This document shows positions 32,134-41,359 of a DNA stretch of 64,000 nt, one piece after another. This DNA is from DATCLS01 sp036563805 (GTDB lineage Bacteria; Actinomycetota; Acidimicrobiia; Acidimicrobiales; VFJN01): contig DATCLS010000077.1 of the NCBI GenBank assembly GCA_036563805.1, positions 1 through 64,000 on the forward strand, written 5' to 3'. The translations under genes were made by a program, and so were the position numbers. The notes under the pieces are model-generated. The model did not search any database, had not been told where the DNA came from, and saw nothing but the letters and a program-made list of their open reading frames with translations. Each line of letters begins with the position of its first letter. The first letter of the stretch is position 1.

Positions 32134-34350
32134 CTACTCGATGTCGACGTGGGGGAGGATGCGGTCGAGCCAGCGGGGGAGCCACCAGTTGGCGGGACCG
32201 AGCAGCTCCATGGTGGCGGGGACGAGGACGAGCCGGACGACGGTGGCGTCGACGAGCACGGCGACGGCGAGCCCGACGCCCAGCATCTTCACGGTCGGGT
32301 CGGGGTTGGGCACGAACGCCAGGAACACGCTGATCATGATCAGCGCGGCCGACGTGATGACCCGGGCGGTGCTGGCCAGGCCGTTGACGACGCTGGCGAG
32401 GTTGTCGCCGGAGCGCTGGTAGTCCTCGCGGATCCGGGACAACAGGAAGACCTCGTAGTCCATCGACAGGCCGAAGAGGATGGCGAACATCATCATCGGC
32501 ACGAAGGCGACGATCGGGACGGTCTCCTCGAGGCCCACGAGGCCCTTCTGCCAGCCCCACTGGAAGATGGCCACCACGACCCCGTACGACGCCCCGATCG
32601 ACAGCAGGTTCATGACCGCCGCCTTCAGGGGCACGAAGATCGACCGGAACACGACCATCAGCAGCAGGAACGAGATGGCGATGACCGCCCCGATGAAGGC
32701 GAGGAGCCGGTCGGCGATGCGGTCGCTGAGGTCGATGAACGTGGCGGTCGATCCGCCGACGTAGGCCGTGGCGCCGGTACCCGAGGTGGCGTCGGGCAGC
32801 ACGTCGTCGCGCAGCTTCTGCACGAGGTCGTCGGTGCGGGGCGAGTCCGGGGCGGTCGTCGGGACGACCACGATGACCGCCGCGTCCTGGTCGTCGTTGA
32901 TGTTGGGCGGGCCGACCCGGTCGACGCCGGACGTGTCGGCGAGCGCCTGCCGCACGCTGGTCGGCGTGTCAGTGTCGCCCGTGTCGAGCGCCAGGGCCAC
33001 GAGCAGCGGACCGTTGGTGCCGGGCCCGAAGCCGGCGGCCAGTAGGTCGTAGGCCTGGCGCTGGGTGGTGCTCTTCGGGTCGGTGCCGTCGTCGGCCATG
33101 CCGAGGCGCATCCCCAACACCGGGGACGCCAGGGTGAGCAGGACCGCCAGGCTGGCGACCACGGCGGTCCACCGGTGGCGGGAGATGAAGCGGGCCCAGC
33201 GCTGCCAGCCCCGGCCCTCGACGGAAGCCGCCGCGTCCCCGCCCTCGGCGACCGCGGCACCCTCGCCCTCAGCGCTCCCGCCATCCGCGCCCCCGGCGCC
33301 CACCCGGCGCCCCTGCCCCAGACGCGGCAACCGCAGGCTGTCGATGTGCCGCCCGATGAGCCCGAGCAGCGCCGGCAGCACGGTCAGGGCGGCGAGGATC
33401 ATGATGGCGACCGTGACAGCGGCGGTGATCCCGAGCCGGGTCACGTACGGGATGCCGGCGATGCCGAGCCCGAGGATGGCGATCACGACCGTGCACCCCG
33501 CGAACAGCACGGCCTGCCCGGCGGTGGCGAGGGCGTGGCCGATCGACGGAACGACGTCCATGCCGTCGGCCAGGTTCTGGCGGTGGCGGGTGACGATGAA
33601 CAGCGAGTAGTCGATGCCCACGCCCAGGCCGAGCATCGTCGCCAGCGTCGGGGCCACGGTGCCGATGTCGGTGAGCGCGGCGACCAGCCCGACGACCGAC
33701 AGGGCCACCGCCAGGCCCACGAACGACGTCACCAGCGGCAGCGTCATGGCCACGACCGACCCGAAGGCGATGAGCAGGACCACCACGGCGACGGCGACGC
33801 CGATCCGGTCGCTGTCGCCGGGGTCGACCCGGTTGGCGTAGTCGACGACCGGTCCCCCGTACTCGACCCGCAGCCCGGCGTCGACCAGCGGCTGCGAGGC
33901 CCGCTCGAGGTCGGCGAACGTGTCCCCGCCCAGCTCCTGGGCCCGGGTGTCGTACTGGACCTGGATGTAACCGATCGTCTTGTCGTCCGACTCGAAGCCC
34001 GAGCTGACGTCCGGGGTGAGCGGGCCGGTGACGGACGTGACGTGGTCGAGGTCGGCCAGCGCCGACTGGGCCCGGCCGATGGCCGCCGCGTTGTCGTCGT
34101 CGGTGATCTCGCCCGACCGGGTCTGGAACACGACGTTGGCCGAGTCGCCGGCCTCGGACGGGAACTTGGCGTCGAGCAGGTCCTCGGACGCCTCCGACTC
34201 CGACCCCGGGACCGAGAACACGTCGTCGGTCTCGCCGCCCCAGGCGCTCGCCCCCACCACGAACCCGGCGACGACCACGGCCGCCAGGGCGAGAACGACC
34301 CAGTGCCGCCGAGCGGCCGCCCTCCCCAGCAGACCGAGGAACCGCGCCAT
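32134..34350 (-). CDS. MMPL-family RND transporter
   Basis: A 738-residue exporter with the two-repeat MMPL/SSD topology: one N-terminal helix (VVLALAAVVVAGFVVGASAW), a soluble domain, then five helices including TLATMLGLGVGIDYSLFIVT with the conserved Asp-Tyr proton relay, repeated in the second half as MMFAILFGLSMDYEVFLLSR. The loop at about 350-390 is low complexity. MMPL proteins export lipids or act in drug resistance. ATG 34350 is the conserved start; earlier in-frame codons extend into non-homologous sequence. It is convergent with the proline-rich protein. Confidence 0.93.
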   Translation of the reverse strand: MARFLGLLGRAAARRHWVVLALAAVVVAGFVVGASAWGGETDDVFSVPGSESEASEDLLDAKFPSEAGDSANVVFQTRSGEITDDDNAAAIGRAQSALADLDHVTSVTGPLTPDVSSGFESDDKTIGYIQVQYDTRAQELGGDTFADLERASQPLVDAGLRVEYGGPVVDYANRVDPGDSDRIGVAVAVVVLLIAFGSVVAMTLPLVTSFVGLAVALSVVGLVAALTDIGTVAPTLATMLGLGVGIDYSLFIVTRHRQNLADGMDVVPSIGHALATAGQAVLFAGCTVVIAILGLGIAGIPYVTRLGITAAVTVAIMILAALTVLPALLGLIGRHIDSLRLPRLGQGRRVGAGGADGGSAEGEGAAVAEGGDAAASVEGRGWQRWARFISRHRWTAVVASLAVLLTLASPVLGMRLGMADDGTDPKSTTQRQAYDLLAAGFGPGTNGPLLVALALDTGDTDTPTSVRQALADTSGVDRVGPPNINDDQDAAVIVVVPTTAPDSPRTDDLVQKLRDDVLPDATSGTGATAYVGGSTATFIDLSDRIADRLLAFIGAVIAISFLLLMVVFRSIFVPLKAAVMNLLSIGASYGVVVAIFQWGWQKGLVGLEETVPIVAFVPMMMFAILFGLSMDYEVFLLSRIREDYQRSGDNLASVVNGLASTARVITSAALIMISVFLAFVPNPDPTVKMLGVGLAVAVLVDATVVRLVLVPATMELLGPANWWLPRWLDRILPHVDIE

Positions 34351-34545
34351 CCCGCCTCCGCTGCCTGTCGCCGGTCTCGACGGTAATCCCGCACCGGGCC
34401 GGCAACCAGGGGCGAAGCGTGCGGACACCGCTCCCCAGCGTGGCGGACGGACCGAAACAGCCACGCAGCCGCCCCCCGAGCCTTGTCGGTTAGGGCCGGC
34501 GGGACGGGGAAGCGGTCGGTCTACCGAACGAGGAGGCCAGAGCCT
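34351..34545. other. Divergent intergenic region, MMPL transporter and SRPBCC genes
   Basis: 195 bases separating oppositely transcribed genes. An AGGAGG ribosome site (34531-34536) stands nine bases before the SRPBCC start. No clear promoter boxes or palindromes found. Confidence 0.4.
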
Positions 34546-35010
34546 GTGAGTGGAGTCCAAGAGTCCATCGACGTCGAGGTACCGGTCGAGACCGCCTACA
34601 ACCAGTGGACCCAGTTCGAGGAGTTCCCCGAGTTCATGGAGGGCGTCGAGTCGGTCACCCAGCTCGACGACACCCACCTGCGCTGGAAGGCGGACATCGG
34701 CGGCACCCACCGGGAGTGGACCGCCGAGATCGCCGAACAGCGGCCCGACGAACGGGTGGCGTGGCACGCTGTCGACGGCGCCACCAACGCCGGCGTGGTC
34801 ACGTTCCACCGCCTCGCCGACGACAAGACCCGGGTGATGCTCCAGCTCGAGTTCGAGCCCGAGGGGCTCACAGAGACGATGGGCGACAAGCTCGGCTTCG
34901 TCAGCCGGCGCGCCAAGGGCGACCTGGAGCGCTTCAAGCAGTACATCGAGGCCCGGGGCCACGAGAGCGGCGCCTGGCGGGGCGAGGTCGATCGCCCGCC
35001 CACCCGCTGA
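34546..35010 (+). CDS. SRPBCC-family protein, paralogue of the gas-vesicle SRPBCC
   Basis: A 154-residue single SRPBCC domain: ESIDVEVPVETAYNQWTQFE, VTQLDDTHLRWKADIGGTHR, EWTAEIAEQRPDERVAWHAV, VTFHRLADDKTRVMLQLEFE and GAWRGEV. The same blocks in the same order occur in the gas-vesicle protein at 7038-7904, which carries an extra N-terminal domain. Ligand unknown; the fold binds hydrophobic molecules. It is followed after 16 bases by a conserved hypothetical gene. Confidence 0.88.
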   Translation: MSGVQESIDVEVPVETAYNQWTQFEEFPEFMEGVESVTQLDDTHLRWKADIGGTHREWTAEIAEQRPDERVAWHAVDGATNAGVVTFHRLADDKTRVMLQLEFEPEGLTETMGDKLGFVSRRAKGDLERFKQYIEARGHESGAWRGEVDRPPTR

Positions 35011-35026
35011 GGCGGGCCGAGCCGCG

Positions 35027-35566
35027 ATGAGCGTGGAATCCGAGTCGGCGGCGGACGGGGTGGCCGGCGGTGCGGACAGGGCGGGCGGCGCCTCACCCCT
35101 GCCGCCCGACGACCGCTGGTCCCGGCCGCCGGGCGTCACCGACGCCACCGTGGTGGCCTGCGGAAAGCTCGGCGAGGCCCTGGAGTGGCTCGAGCGGGCT
35201 CGGGGGCGCCTCTACGACTTCCACCAGATGATCGGCCGGGCCGACTTCCTGTTCGGCGACGCCAGCGAGCTGCTCGCCGAGGCGGGCCACCAGGAGCTGG
35301 CCGACCTGGTCGAGCGGGACGTCGTGGGGCGCAACGTCCTCGCCGGCCGCTGGAGCTTCCAGATCGTCGAGGACTTCGACGACGGCTACTACCAGCCGAT
35401 CGCAGACGTCGAGGCCCGCGTGCGCAACGACCTGGTCGGCGGCCGCCGCCACGTGTACGAGGCCGAGCTCAAGGAGGAGCGGCGCACCCACGGGCGGCGC
35501 CGCCACGAGAGCCGCCCGTCCGAGGGCGGGACGGCCGGCGACGGCGGCGTGGCCGGGGCCGGCTGA
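35027..35566 (+). CDS. Conserved hypothetical actinobacterial protein
   Basis: A 179-residue protein; residues about 40-155 look conserved: ALEWLERARGRLYDFHQMIG, RADFLFGDASELLAEAGHQE, VERDVVGRNVLAGRWSFQIV, EDFDDGYYQPIADVEARVRN and GGRRHVYEAELKEERR. Homologues of this type are common in actinobacteria without assigned role; the pattern of conserved His, Asp and Tyr suggests a helical, perhaps metal-binding, protein. Both ends are low complexity. Likely co-transcribed with the SRPBCC gene. Confidence 0.8.
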   Translation: MSVESESAADGVAGGADRAGGASPLPPDDRWSRPPGVTDATVVACGKLGEALEWLERARGRLYDFHQMIGRADFLFGDASELLAEAGHQELADLVERDVVGRNVLAGRWSFQIVEDFDDGYYQPIADVEARVRNDLVGGRRHVYEAELKEERRTHGRRRHESRPSEGGTAGDGGVAGAG

Positions 35567-36019
35567 CCCGCGCCCGACCGGCGGCCGGGCGGCGCGGCCG
35601 CCGGCACGCCGCCCGCGCGCCGAGCCGAACCAGCTCGAGACGTTGGTGCGGCGCTACCTGGCGTCGGACGCGGCGGCGGGCGACGCGGCGAACGTGAAGG
35701 CCGCCCGGCCGGCGGCGTCGTGGACCGCACGGACACCGATGGCGGAGCCCCTCTTCGACTGGGCGCCGGGCGGGTGGTGTTCGGCTGCGACGGCCTGCTC
35801 GTCGTGGACGCCGAGCCGTGCTGGACGGTCGTGGCGCCCCACGACGACCGGGGTCGGTGCGGCCGAGCCAGAACGCGCCCGCGGTGCTCGCCGGCACCAT
35901 CCGCTCGGCCGGGCACCGGGTCCTGCGCCAGGCCCAGCAGCGGGGCGTGGTCGAGTTCGCCCCGAAGCCGGTGCGGGTCGTCGACCGGCGCCGCCTTTGG
36001 TCGCTCGCCCGCTGGGCGG
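35567..36019. other. Gene-poor stretch with a possible Crp/Fnr-type remnant
   Basis: No intact gene in 450 bases. On the plus strand, different frames give pieces that look like protein: GRVVFGCDGLLVVDAEP near 35770-35820 and RVLRQAQQRGVVEFAPKPVR then VVDRRRLWSLA at about 35917-36007. The second resembles the end of a Crp/Fnr helix-turn-helix domain. If so, this is a decayed regulator with several shifts. The evidence is weak. Confidence 0.35.
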
Positions 36020-37420
36020 TCACCGGCGCCGGGGGCCGGGACGACCCGCTTGGGCGGCGGCGCCGGCGGGAGCGGCCGCCGCCGACGGGGCCGTGGCCGC
36101 CGACGGCCCCGCGGCGGCCGGGGGCGGTTCCTCGGCCGCCGGGGGCCGGAGCCGCTCGGCGGCGACGTAGGCCACGGCGACGGCCACGATGGCGAGCGGC
36201 ATGACGTCGAGGCCGTCGGCGGCCAGCAGAAGGGTGGCGAGGAGGGCGGACGTCAGCGGCAGGCCCAGCATGACGACGGACATCGCCGCCATCCCGATGG
36301 CGGCGCCGGCGACGGGGTCGAGCCCGGGCAGGCGGGCGAGCGTGATGCCGCCCGCCGCCCCCAGGAACAGGGCCGGGAAGATGGGCCCGCCCCGGAACGA
36401 CGCCAGCGACGCGCTGTAGGCGAGCCCCTTGGCGGCGAGCAGTAACAGGAGCGAACCGACGGACAGGCTGGCGCTGTCGGCCAGGAGGGGGCTCAGCGCG
36501 GTCTGGCCCGAGAACAGCACCAGCGCCGAGCTCTCGCCGCTGGCCTCGGCGAAGCCGACAGCGAGCGCGGCCACGGCGAGGCCGGCGAGCGGGGTGAGCA
36601 GCAGCGGGCGCCGCTCGACGGGCGGCCGCATGGCGAGGGCGAGCCGGCGGATCCCCAGGCCGAGCGGGGCGGCCGCCAGGCCGGCGGCGACCGCCCACCC
36701 GAGCTCGGCCAGCGTGGGCGTCCCGGCCGCCGGGAGGTCGGGCATGGTGAGCGAGAACGTGCCGAGCCCGGTCCAGGAGTCCAGGCCAACGAAGACGAGC
36801 GATCCGATGCCGGCGGCCACCAGGCCCGGCACCAGCACGGGACCGAGCATCGGCCCGCCCACCCCGGCGGCCTCCATGAGCACGAACGCCGCGATCAGCG
36901 GCGAGCCCAGCAGGGCGCTGATGGCGGCGAAGCTGCCGGCGCCGGCCACGACGGCGAGGGCCGGCGCCGGCATCGTGCGGTTGGCGAGCCGCGCCGCGCC
37001 GGCCGCGAACCCGGCCCCGAGGGCGATGAGCGGGGCCTCGGGCCCGATCACGACGCCCAGAGCGAGGCCGGCGAGCGCCGCCAGGAAGATGCCGGGCAGC
37101 TCGACCGGGCGCGGGGGCGGCCCACCGGCCTCGAACCCGTCGGCCGGCGACGCGCCCCCGCCCCCCGGCAGGTAGCGGATCGTGGCGCCGACCAGCAGCC
37201 CGGCCAGCGCCACCAGGGGCAGCGGCCACCACGTCGGCGCCCCGTCGAACCCCAGGTCGTCCGGCAGAGTGGCGAAGAGCCACTCCTGCGACTCGTCGAT
37301 CAGCCACAGAAACCCCCAGGCGCCGGCGGCGATCGGCACGCCCAGGACCGCAGCCACCACGACGAGCTTGACGTAGTCGGGCGAGCGCAGGACGGCGCGG
37401 GGGTCTGAGGGCATGGCCAT
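36020..37420 (-). CDS. ClC-family chloride channel or Cl-/H+ antiporter
   Basis: A 466-residue membrane protein with the ClC signatures: LGVVIGPEAPLIALGAGFAA (holding the gating Glu), FAAISALLGSPLIAAFVLME, and ASLASFRGGPIFPALFLGAA. A Pro/Ala-rich, Arg-ending tail is specific to this copy. The canonical GREGP reads GPEAP here, a variant seen in fluoride- or chloride-type branches; ion selectivity cannot be judged. Start ATG 37420 (or 37414). A copy of the shared palindrome (37454-37471) lies 34 bases upstream, so it may be controlled with the respiratory operon next to it. Confidence 0.9.
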   Translation of the reverse strand: MAMPSDPRAVLRSPDYVKLVVVAAVLGVPIAAGAWGFLWLIDESQEWLFATLPDDLGFDGAPTWWPLPLVALAGLLVGATIRYLPGGGGASPADGFEAGGPPPRPVELPGIFLAALAGLALGVVIGPEAPLIALGAGFAAGAARLANRTMPAPALAVVAGAGSFAAISALLGSPLIAAFVLMEAAGVGGPMLGPVLVPGLVAAGIGSLVFVGLDSWTGLGTFSLTMPDLPAAGTPTLAELGWAVAAGLAAAPLGLGIRRLALAMRPPVERRPLLLTPLAGLAVAALAVGFAEASGESSALVLFSGQTALSPLLADSASLSVGSLLLLLAAKGLAYSASLASFRGGPIFPALFLGAAGGITLARLPGLDPVAGAAIGMAAMSVVMLGLPLTSALLATLLLAADGLDVMPLAIVAVAVAYVAAERLRPPAAEEPPPAAAGPSAATAPSAAAAPAGAAAQAGRPGPRRR

Positions 37421-37453
37421 GGCCGGACCGTGCCCCGGCCCGGGCGGCGCCGT

Positions 37454-37471
37454 CCTCACCCGACCCGGATG
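37454..37471. promoter_or_regulatory. Shared palindrome, copy C, upstream of ClC gene
   Basis: CCTCACCCGACCCGGATG, 16 of 18 bases equal to the consensus CATCACCCGAWCSGGATG built from the two copies near 38.5 kb. It is 34 bases before the ClC start codon, the same distance and orientation as copy A before the aldose epimerase. Confidence 0.6.
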
Positions 37472-37529
37472 ACCCGGTCCCTGGCGGGAAGGATGCGGCG
37501 ACCGACCGAGCGACCGACCGGAGCGACCG

Positions 37530-38435
37530 TCAGCCGTCGTCCTGGACCCGCACCGTGAACTCGGCGGTGAACGGCGCGCCCGCCGTGGCCAGTGAGTAGC
37601 CGCCGTCGACCAGGGCGTTGACCGGCGCGGTCATGGGCTCCAGGCAGACGTAGTCGGCGTCGGGCGGGGCGAAAACCTGGGCCCAGCGGTAGCCGGCGCC
37701 GAGCCAGAGCGTGAGGCGGCGCCCGCCGCCCCGCAGCACGAGCCGCCGGTCGTCGCCGAGCTCGTAGAGGTCGTCGAAGGCTCGGGTGCCCAGCGGTCCG
37801 TCCTCGGCCGGCTCGAGCCGGTCCGCCCCCGTCGGCAGCCGCCGGTCGTCGAGCTCGAGGTGCCGGCGCGGCGGCAGGCGCAGGGCCACCTCCTCGCGCC
37901 GGACGCCCGGCAGGCGGACGTAAGGGTGGTAGCCGAAAGCGACGGGGACCGCCCGGGGGCTCGTCGGGCTGAGCGTCGTGGCCAGCCTCAGGGTGGCGGC
38001 CTCCACCGTCACCGCCATCCGCAGCGTGTGCGGGAACGGGAACGACGCCAGCAGGTCGCGCCGGGCGCCGTAGTCGAACAGCGCGACCAGCGAGCGGGCG
38101 TCGATGCGGGCGACCTGCCAGCCGGGCTGGGCCGTCATCGTCCCGTGGATGGGGAGGCCGTGCTCGTCGGTGGGGAGGGCGAGCGCCTCCAGGTCGACGG
38201 CGACGCCGTCGACCTCGTAGCGGCGCGCCCCGAGCCGGTTGGCCCACGGGGCGAGCAGCGGCAGGCCGGTCACGCGGCCCGCCCGGTAGCCGGCGGTTCC
38301 GCCCGGGAGGGCGAGGAGCTCGGCGCCCCGGTAGCGCAGCGAGGTGCCGACCATCCCGAGCTCCGGCACGAAGGAGGCGGCGAGGACCCCGGACGACACC
38401 GAGATGCCCGAGACGCCCGAGTTGGTCACGGTCAT
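37530..38435 (-). CDS. Aldose 1-epimerase (galactose mutarotase-like)
   Basis: A 301-residue beta-sandwich enzyme. Typical blocks: GYRAGRVTGLPLLAPWANRL, the catalytic-His block DEHGLPIHGTMTAQPGWQVA, FGYHPYVRLPGVRREEVALR and CLEPMTAPVNAL with the catalytic Glu. It interconverts alpha and beta sugar anomers. It is divergent from the operon that starts with NDH-2 and includes glucose-6-phosphate dehydrogenase and a GH15 glucosidase, so glucose is a likely substrate. ATG 38435 or 38444. Confidence 0.9.
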   Translation of the reverse strand: MTVTNSGVSGISVSSGVLAASFVPELGMVGTSLRYRGAELLALPGGTAGYRAGRVTGLPLLAPWANRLGARRYEVDGVAVDLEALALPTDEHGLPIHGTMTAQPGWQVARIDARSLVALFDYGARRDLLASFPFPHTLRMAVTVEAATLRLATTLSPTSPRAVPVAFGYHPYVRLPGVRREEVALRLPPRRHLELDDRRLPTGADRLEPAEDGPLGTRAFDDLYELGDDRRLVLRGGGRRLTLWLGAGYRWAQVFAPPDADYVCLEPMTAPVNALVDGGYSLATAGAPFTAEFTVRVQDDG

Positions 38436-38468
38436 GCCCCCCATCGAACCGTCCCGGCGGGCCGCCGT

Positions 38469-38486
38469 CATCACCCGATCGGGATG
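38469..38486. promoter_or_regulatory. Shared palindrome, copy A, epimerase side
   Basis: CATCACCCGATCGGGATG, an imperfect palindrome 34 bases upstream of the aldose epimerase start. Matches the inverse of copy B at 16 of 18 positions. Confidence 0.7.
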
Positions 38487-38503
38487 GTTCGCCGGACCGA
38501 TTT

Positions 38504-38521
38504 CATCCGGTTCGGGTGATG
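38504..38521. promoter_or_regulatory. Shared palindrome, copy B, NDH-2 operon side
   Basis: CATCCGGTTCGGGTGATG; its reverse complement CATCACCCGAACCGGATG is nearly copy A. The two copies face each other 35 bases apart in the divergent promoter region, 101 bases before the NDH-2 start. Confidence 0.7.
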
Positions 38522-38621
38522 CCCGGCCGGAGGCCCGGTTCCTAGCGTCGCCCGCGGCGCCAGCAGGCGCTACGCACCCCGCCAGCGACGGCGCGGGCCC
38601 GACGACCCCCGAGGAGGCATC

Positions 38622-39908
38622 GTGAGCGCATCCCCCGCCAGCTCACCCCCTATCTCGCCCCGCGTGGTGGTCCTCGGGGGCGGCTTCGGCGGGATCGGCG
38701 CCGCCCGCGAGCTCCGGAAGGCCGACGTCTCCGTCGCCCTGGTCGACGGGCACGACTACCACACGTTCCAGCCGTTCCTGTACCAGGTGGCGACCGACCT
38801 GCTGGAGGTGACGGCGGTCGGGCACCCGCTGCGCGACCTGTTCCACGACCAGGCGAACGTCACCATCCACCAAGCGGACGTCTCCGCCGTCGACCTCGCG
38901 GCCCGCGAGGTGCGGTGCACGGACATGGCCCCGCTGCACTACGACTACCTGGTCTTCGCGCTGGGCGCCGAGGCCGAGTTCTTCGGCGTGGACGGCGCGG
39001 CGACCCACGCCTTCCCGCTCTACACGCTGGTCGACGCCATCCGCCTGCGGGACCACGTGCTGCGCATGTGGGAGGAGGCGGACAAGGAGCCGGCGCTGGT
39101 CGACGACGGCGCGCTCAACGTCGTCGTCGTGGGGGGCGGCCCGACCGGCGTCGAGAGCGCCGGGGCGCTGGCCGAGCTGTACCGGAGCAACTTCGCCCAG
39201 GACTACCCCGGGCTGCCCCAGGACCGGGCCCACATCGTGCTGGTCGAGGCCGGGCCGGCCCTGCTGCCGATGTTCGACACCGAGATCCGGTCGTACGCCA
39301 AACGGGCGCTGGAGGACCGGGGCGTCGAGGTCCTGCTCGGCGAGACGGTGGCCGCCGTCGGGCCGACCCGGGTGCGGCTGGAGTCGGGGACCGAGCTCCC
39401 GGCGCACACGCTGGTCTGGGGCGCCGGCCTGCACGCCAACCCGGTGGTGGCGTCCCTCGGGGTGCCGCTCCAGCACGGCCACCGCATCCCGACGGCGCCG
39501 GACCTCAGCGTGGCCGGCCACCCCGAGGTGTTCGCGGTCGGCGACGCAGCGTGGATCACCGACACCGCGACGGACGAGGTGCTGCCCCAGCTGGGGTCGG
39601 TGGCGCTCCAGGCGGGCGAGCACGCGGGCCACAACATCGCCCGGCTCGCCGCCGGCGAGGGCACCGAGCCGTTCCGGTACCACGACAAGGGGACGATGGC
39701 GACGATTTGCCGGGGGGCGGCCGTGATCCAGACGCGCCGCGGCCACACCCTGACGGGCCGGACGGCGTTTCTCGCCTGGGGTGCGGTCCACCTGGCCCTG
39801 CTGGCCACCGGCGAGGACCGGGCCAAGGCGGCCGTGGACTGGACGTGGGCGGCGTTCACCCACGAGCGCGCCGGGCGGATCAGCGTGCAGGAAGGGGGTC
39901 GGCCGTGA
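38622..39908 (+). CDS. ndh: Type II NADH dehydrogenase (NDH-2) or related FAD-dependent quinone reductase
   Basis: A 428-residue flavoprotein with a strong GAGGAGG site before GTG 38622. FAD loop RVVVLGGGFGGIGAARELRK, NDH-2-type HDYHTFQPFLYQVATDLLEV, NAD loop VVVVGGGPTGVESAGALAEL, and the FAD-binding end EVFAVGDAAWI. It would pass electrons from NADH to the quinone pool without pumping protons. It is the first gene of a coupled six-gene operon ending with the quinol oxidase CydAB, which could take those electrons to oxygen. Confidence 0.92.
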   Translation: MSASPASSPPISPRVVVLGGGFGGIGAARELRKADVSVALVDGHDYHTFQPFLYQVATDLLEVTAVGHPLRDLFHDQANVTIHQADVSAVDLAAREVRCTDMAPLHYDYLVFALGAEAEFFGVDGAATHAFPLYTLVDAIRLRDHVLRMWEEADKEPALVDDGALNVVVVGGGPTGVESAGALAELYRSNFAQDYPGLPQDRAHIVLVEAGPALLPMFDTEIRSYAKRALEDRGVEVLLGETVAAVGPTRVRLESGTELPAHTLVWGAGLHANPVVASLGVPLQHGHRIPTAPDLSVAGHPEVFAVGDAAWITDTATDEVLPQLGSVALQAGEHAGHNIARLAAGEGTEPFRYHDKGTMATICRGAAVIQTRRGHTLTGRTAFLAWGAVHLALLATGEDRAKAAVDWTWAAFTHERAGRISVQEGGRP

Positions 39909-41359
39909 CGAGCCAGGCGACGAACCAGACGCCGAGCACGACGACGAGCCGGCGGGGCGGCCAGGGCGCCGGCCCCCGCCCCGCCGACGTCCTCGTGATC
40001 TTCGGCATCACCGGCGACCTGGCCAAGGTCATGACGTTCCGGTCGCTGTACCGGCTCGAGCGCCGCGGCCTGCTGACCTGCCCGATCGTCGGCGTCGCCG
40101 TCGACGACTGGAGCGACGACGACCTCCGCTCCCACGCCCGCGCCGCCATCGAGGCCACCGGCGAGGCCGTGGACGACCGGGTGTTCGGCCGCCTCGCCGC
40201 CCGCCTGTCGTACGTGGCGGGCGACTTCGGGCGCGCCACCACCTACGACGAGGTGGGCCGGGCCATCAAGGGCGCCACCCAGCCCGTGTTCTACCTGGAG
40301 ATCCCGCCGTCGCTGTTCGGCATCGTGGTCCAGGGCATCGCCGAGGCCGGCCTCGCCAACACCGCCCGGGTGGTGGTCGAGAAGCCGTTCGGCCACGACC
40401 TGGACTCCGCCCGGGCGCTGGCCGCCGAGCTGCACGGCTACCTCGACGAGTCGCAGATCTACCGGATCGACCACTTCCTCGGGAAGATGGGCCTCGAGGA
40501 GCTGCTCTACCTGCGGTTCGCCAACGCCATGCTCGAGCCGGTGTGGGACCGGCACCACCTGTCCCACGTCGAGATCACCATGGCCGAGAGCTTCGGCGTC
40601 GAGGACCGCGGCCACTTCTACGACCCGGTGGGCGCCCTGCGCGACGTGGTCGTCAACCACCTGATGCAGGTGGTGGCCGCCACCGCCATGGAGGCACCCT
40701 CCGGCGGCGACCCGGAGACCATCAAGGACGCCCAGCTCGCCGTGTTCCGGGCCGTGGCGCCGGCCGACCCCGCCCACTACGTGCGGGGCCAGTACGCCGG
40801 CTACCGCGACACGCCGGGGGTGGCCGCCGGCTCGACCACCGAGACCTACGCCGCCCTCCGCCTCGACATCGACAACTGGCGCTGGTCGGGCGTCCCCTTC
40901 TTCCTCCGGTCCGGCAAGCACCTGCCGCTCACCCACACCGAGGTCCGGCTCGTCTTCGTCGAGCCGCCCCGCCTCGGCTTCGGGCTCACCGGCGACCGCC
41001 GGCCCGAGCCCGACCAGATCGTCGTCCGGCTCGACCCCACCACGGGCGTCCGGATCGCCCTCGACGCCCGCCGGGCGGACGCGCCCGGCCCCGAGGCCAT
41101 CCAGCTCGACATGGAGTTCGCGCAGGAGGGCGGCGAGGGGGCGACGCCGTACGAGGTGCTGCTGCACGCGGCGATGCTCGGCCACAGCACGCGGTTCACG
41201 CGCCAGGACGCGGTCGAGGAGACGTGGCGGATCGTGCAGCCGCTGCTCGACCAGCCGCCGCCCGTCCACCCCTACCCACAGGGGTCGTGGGGCCCGCCGG
41301 CGGCGGACGCCCTGCTCACCGGCTACGGACGGTGGCACGAGCCCTGGGAGGCGCCATGA
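39905..41359 (+). CDS. zwf: Glucose-6-phosphate 1-dehydrogenase
   Basis: A 484-residue enzyme of the first step of the oxidative pentose phosphate pathway. NADP-loop VLVIFGITGDLAKVMTFRSL, RVVVEKPFGHDLDSARALAA, the active-site RIDHFLGKMGLEELLYLRFA with the catalytic His, and NWRWSGVPFFLRSGKHLPLT. The GTG start overlaps the NDH-2 stop (GTGA). Its placement between NDH-2 and a GH15 enzyme, rather than with other pentose-phosphate genes, is unusual. Confidence 0.95.
   Translation: MTSQATNQTPSTTTSRRGGQGAGPRPADVLVIFGITGDLAKVMTFRSLYRLERRGLLTCPIVGVAVDDWSDDDLRSHARAAIEATGEAVDDRVFGRLAARLSYVAGDFGRATTYDEVGRAIKGATQPVFYLEIPPSLFGIVVQGIAEAGLANTARVVVEKPFGHDLDSARALAAELHGYLDESQIYRIDHFLGKMGLEELLYLRFANAMLEPVWDRHHLSHVEITMAESFGVEDRGHFYDPVGALRDVVVNHLMQVVAATAMEAPSGGDPETIKDAQLAVFRAVAPADPAHYVRGQYAGYRDTPGVAAGSTTETYAALRLDIDNWRWSGVPFFLRSGKHLPLTHTEVRLVFVEPPRLGFGLTGDRRPEPDQIVVRLDPTTGVRIALDARRADAPGPEAIQLDMEFAQEGGEGATPYEVLLHAAMLGHSTRFTRQDAVEETWRIVQPLLDQPPPVHPYPQGSWGPPAADALLTGYGRWHEPWEAP

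Noticed and set aside
37471..37500. A possible second palindrome copy (GACCCGGTCC...GGATG) next to copy C
   Set aside because: Spacing and half-site order do not match the other copies.
39203..41338. A 711-codon minus-strand frame opposite ndh and zwf
   Set aside because: It mirrors real genes with clear FAD, NADP and active-site motifs; the frame is open only because of third-position GC bias and has no domain.
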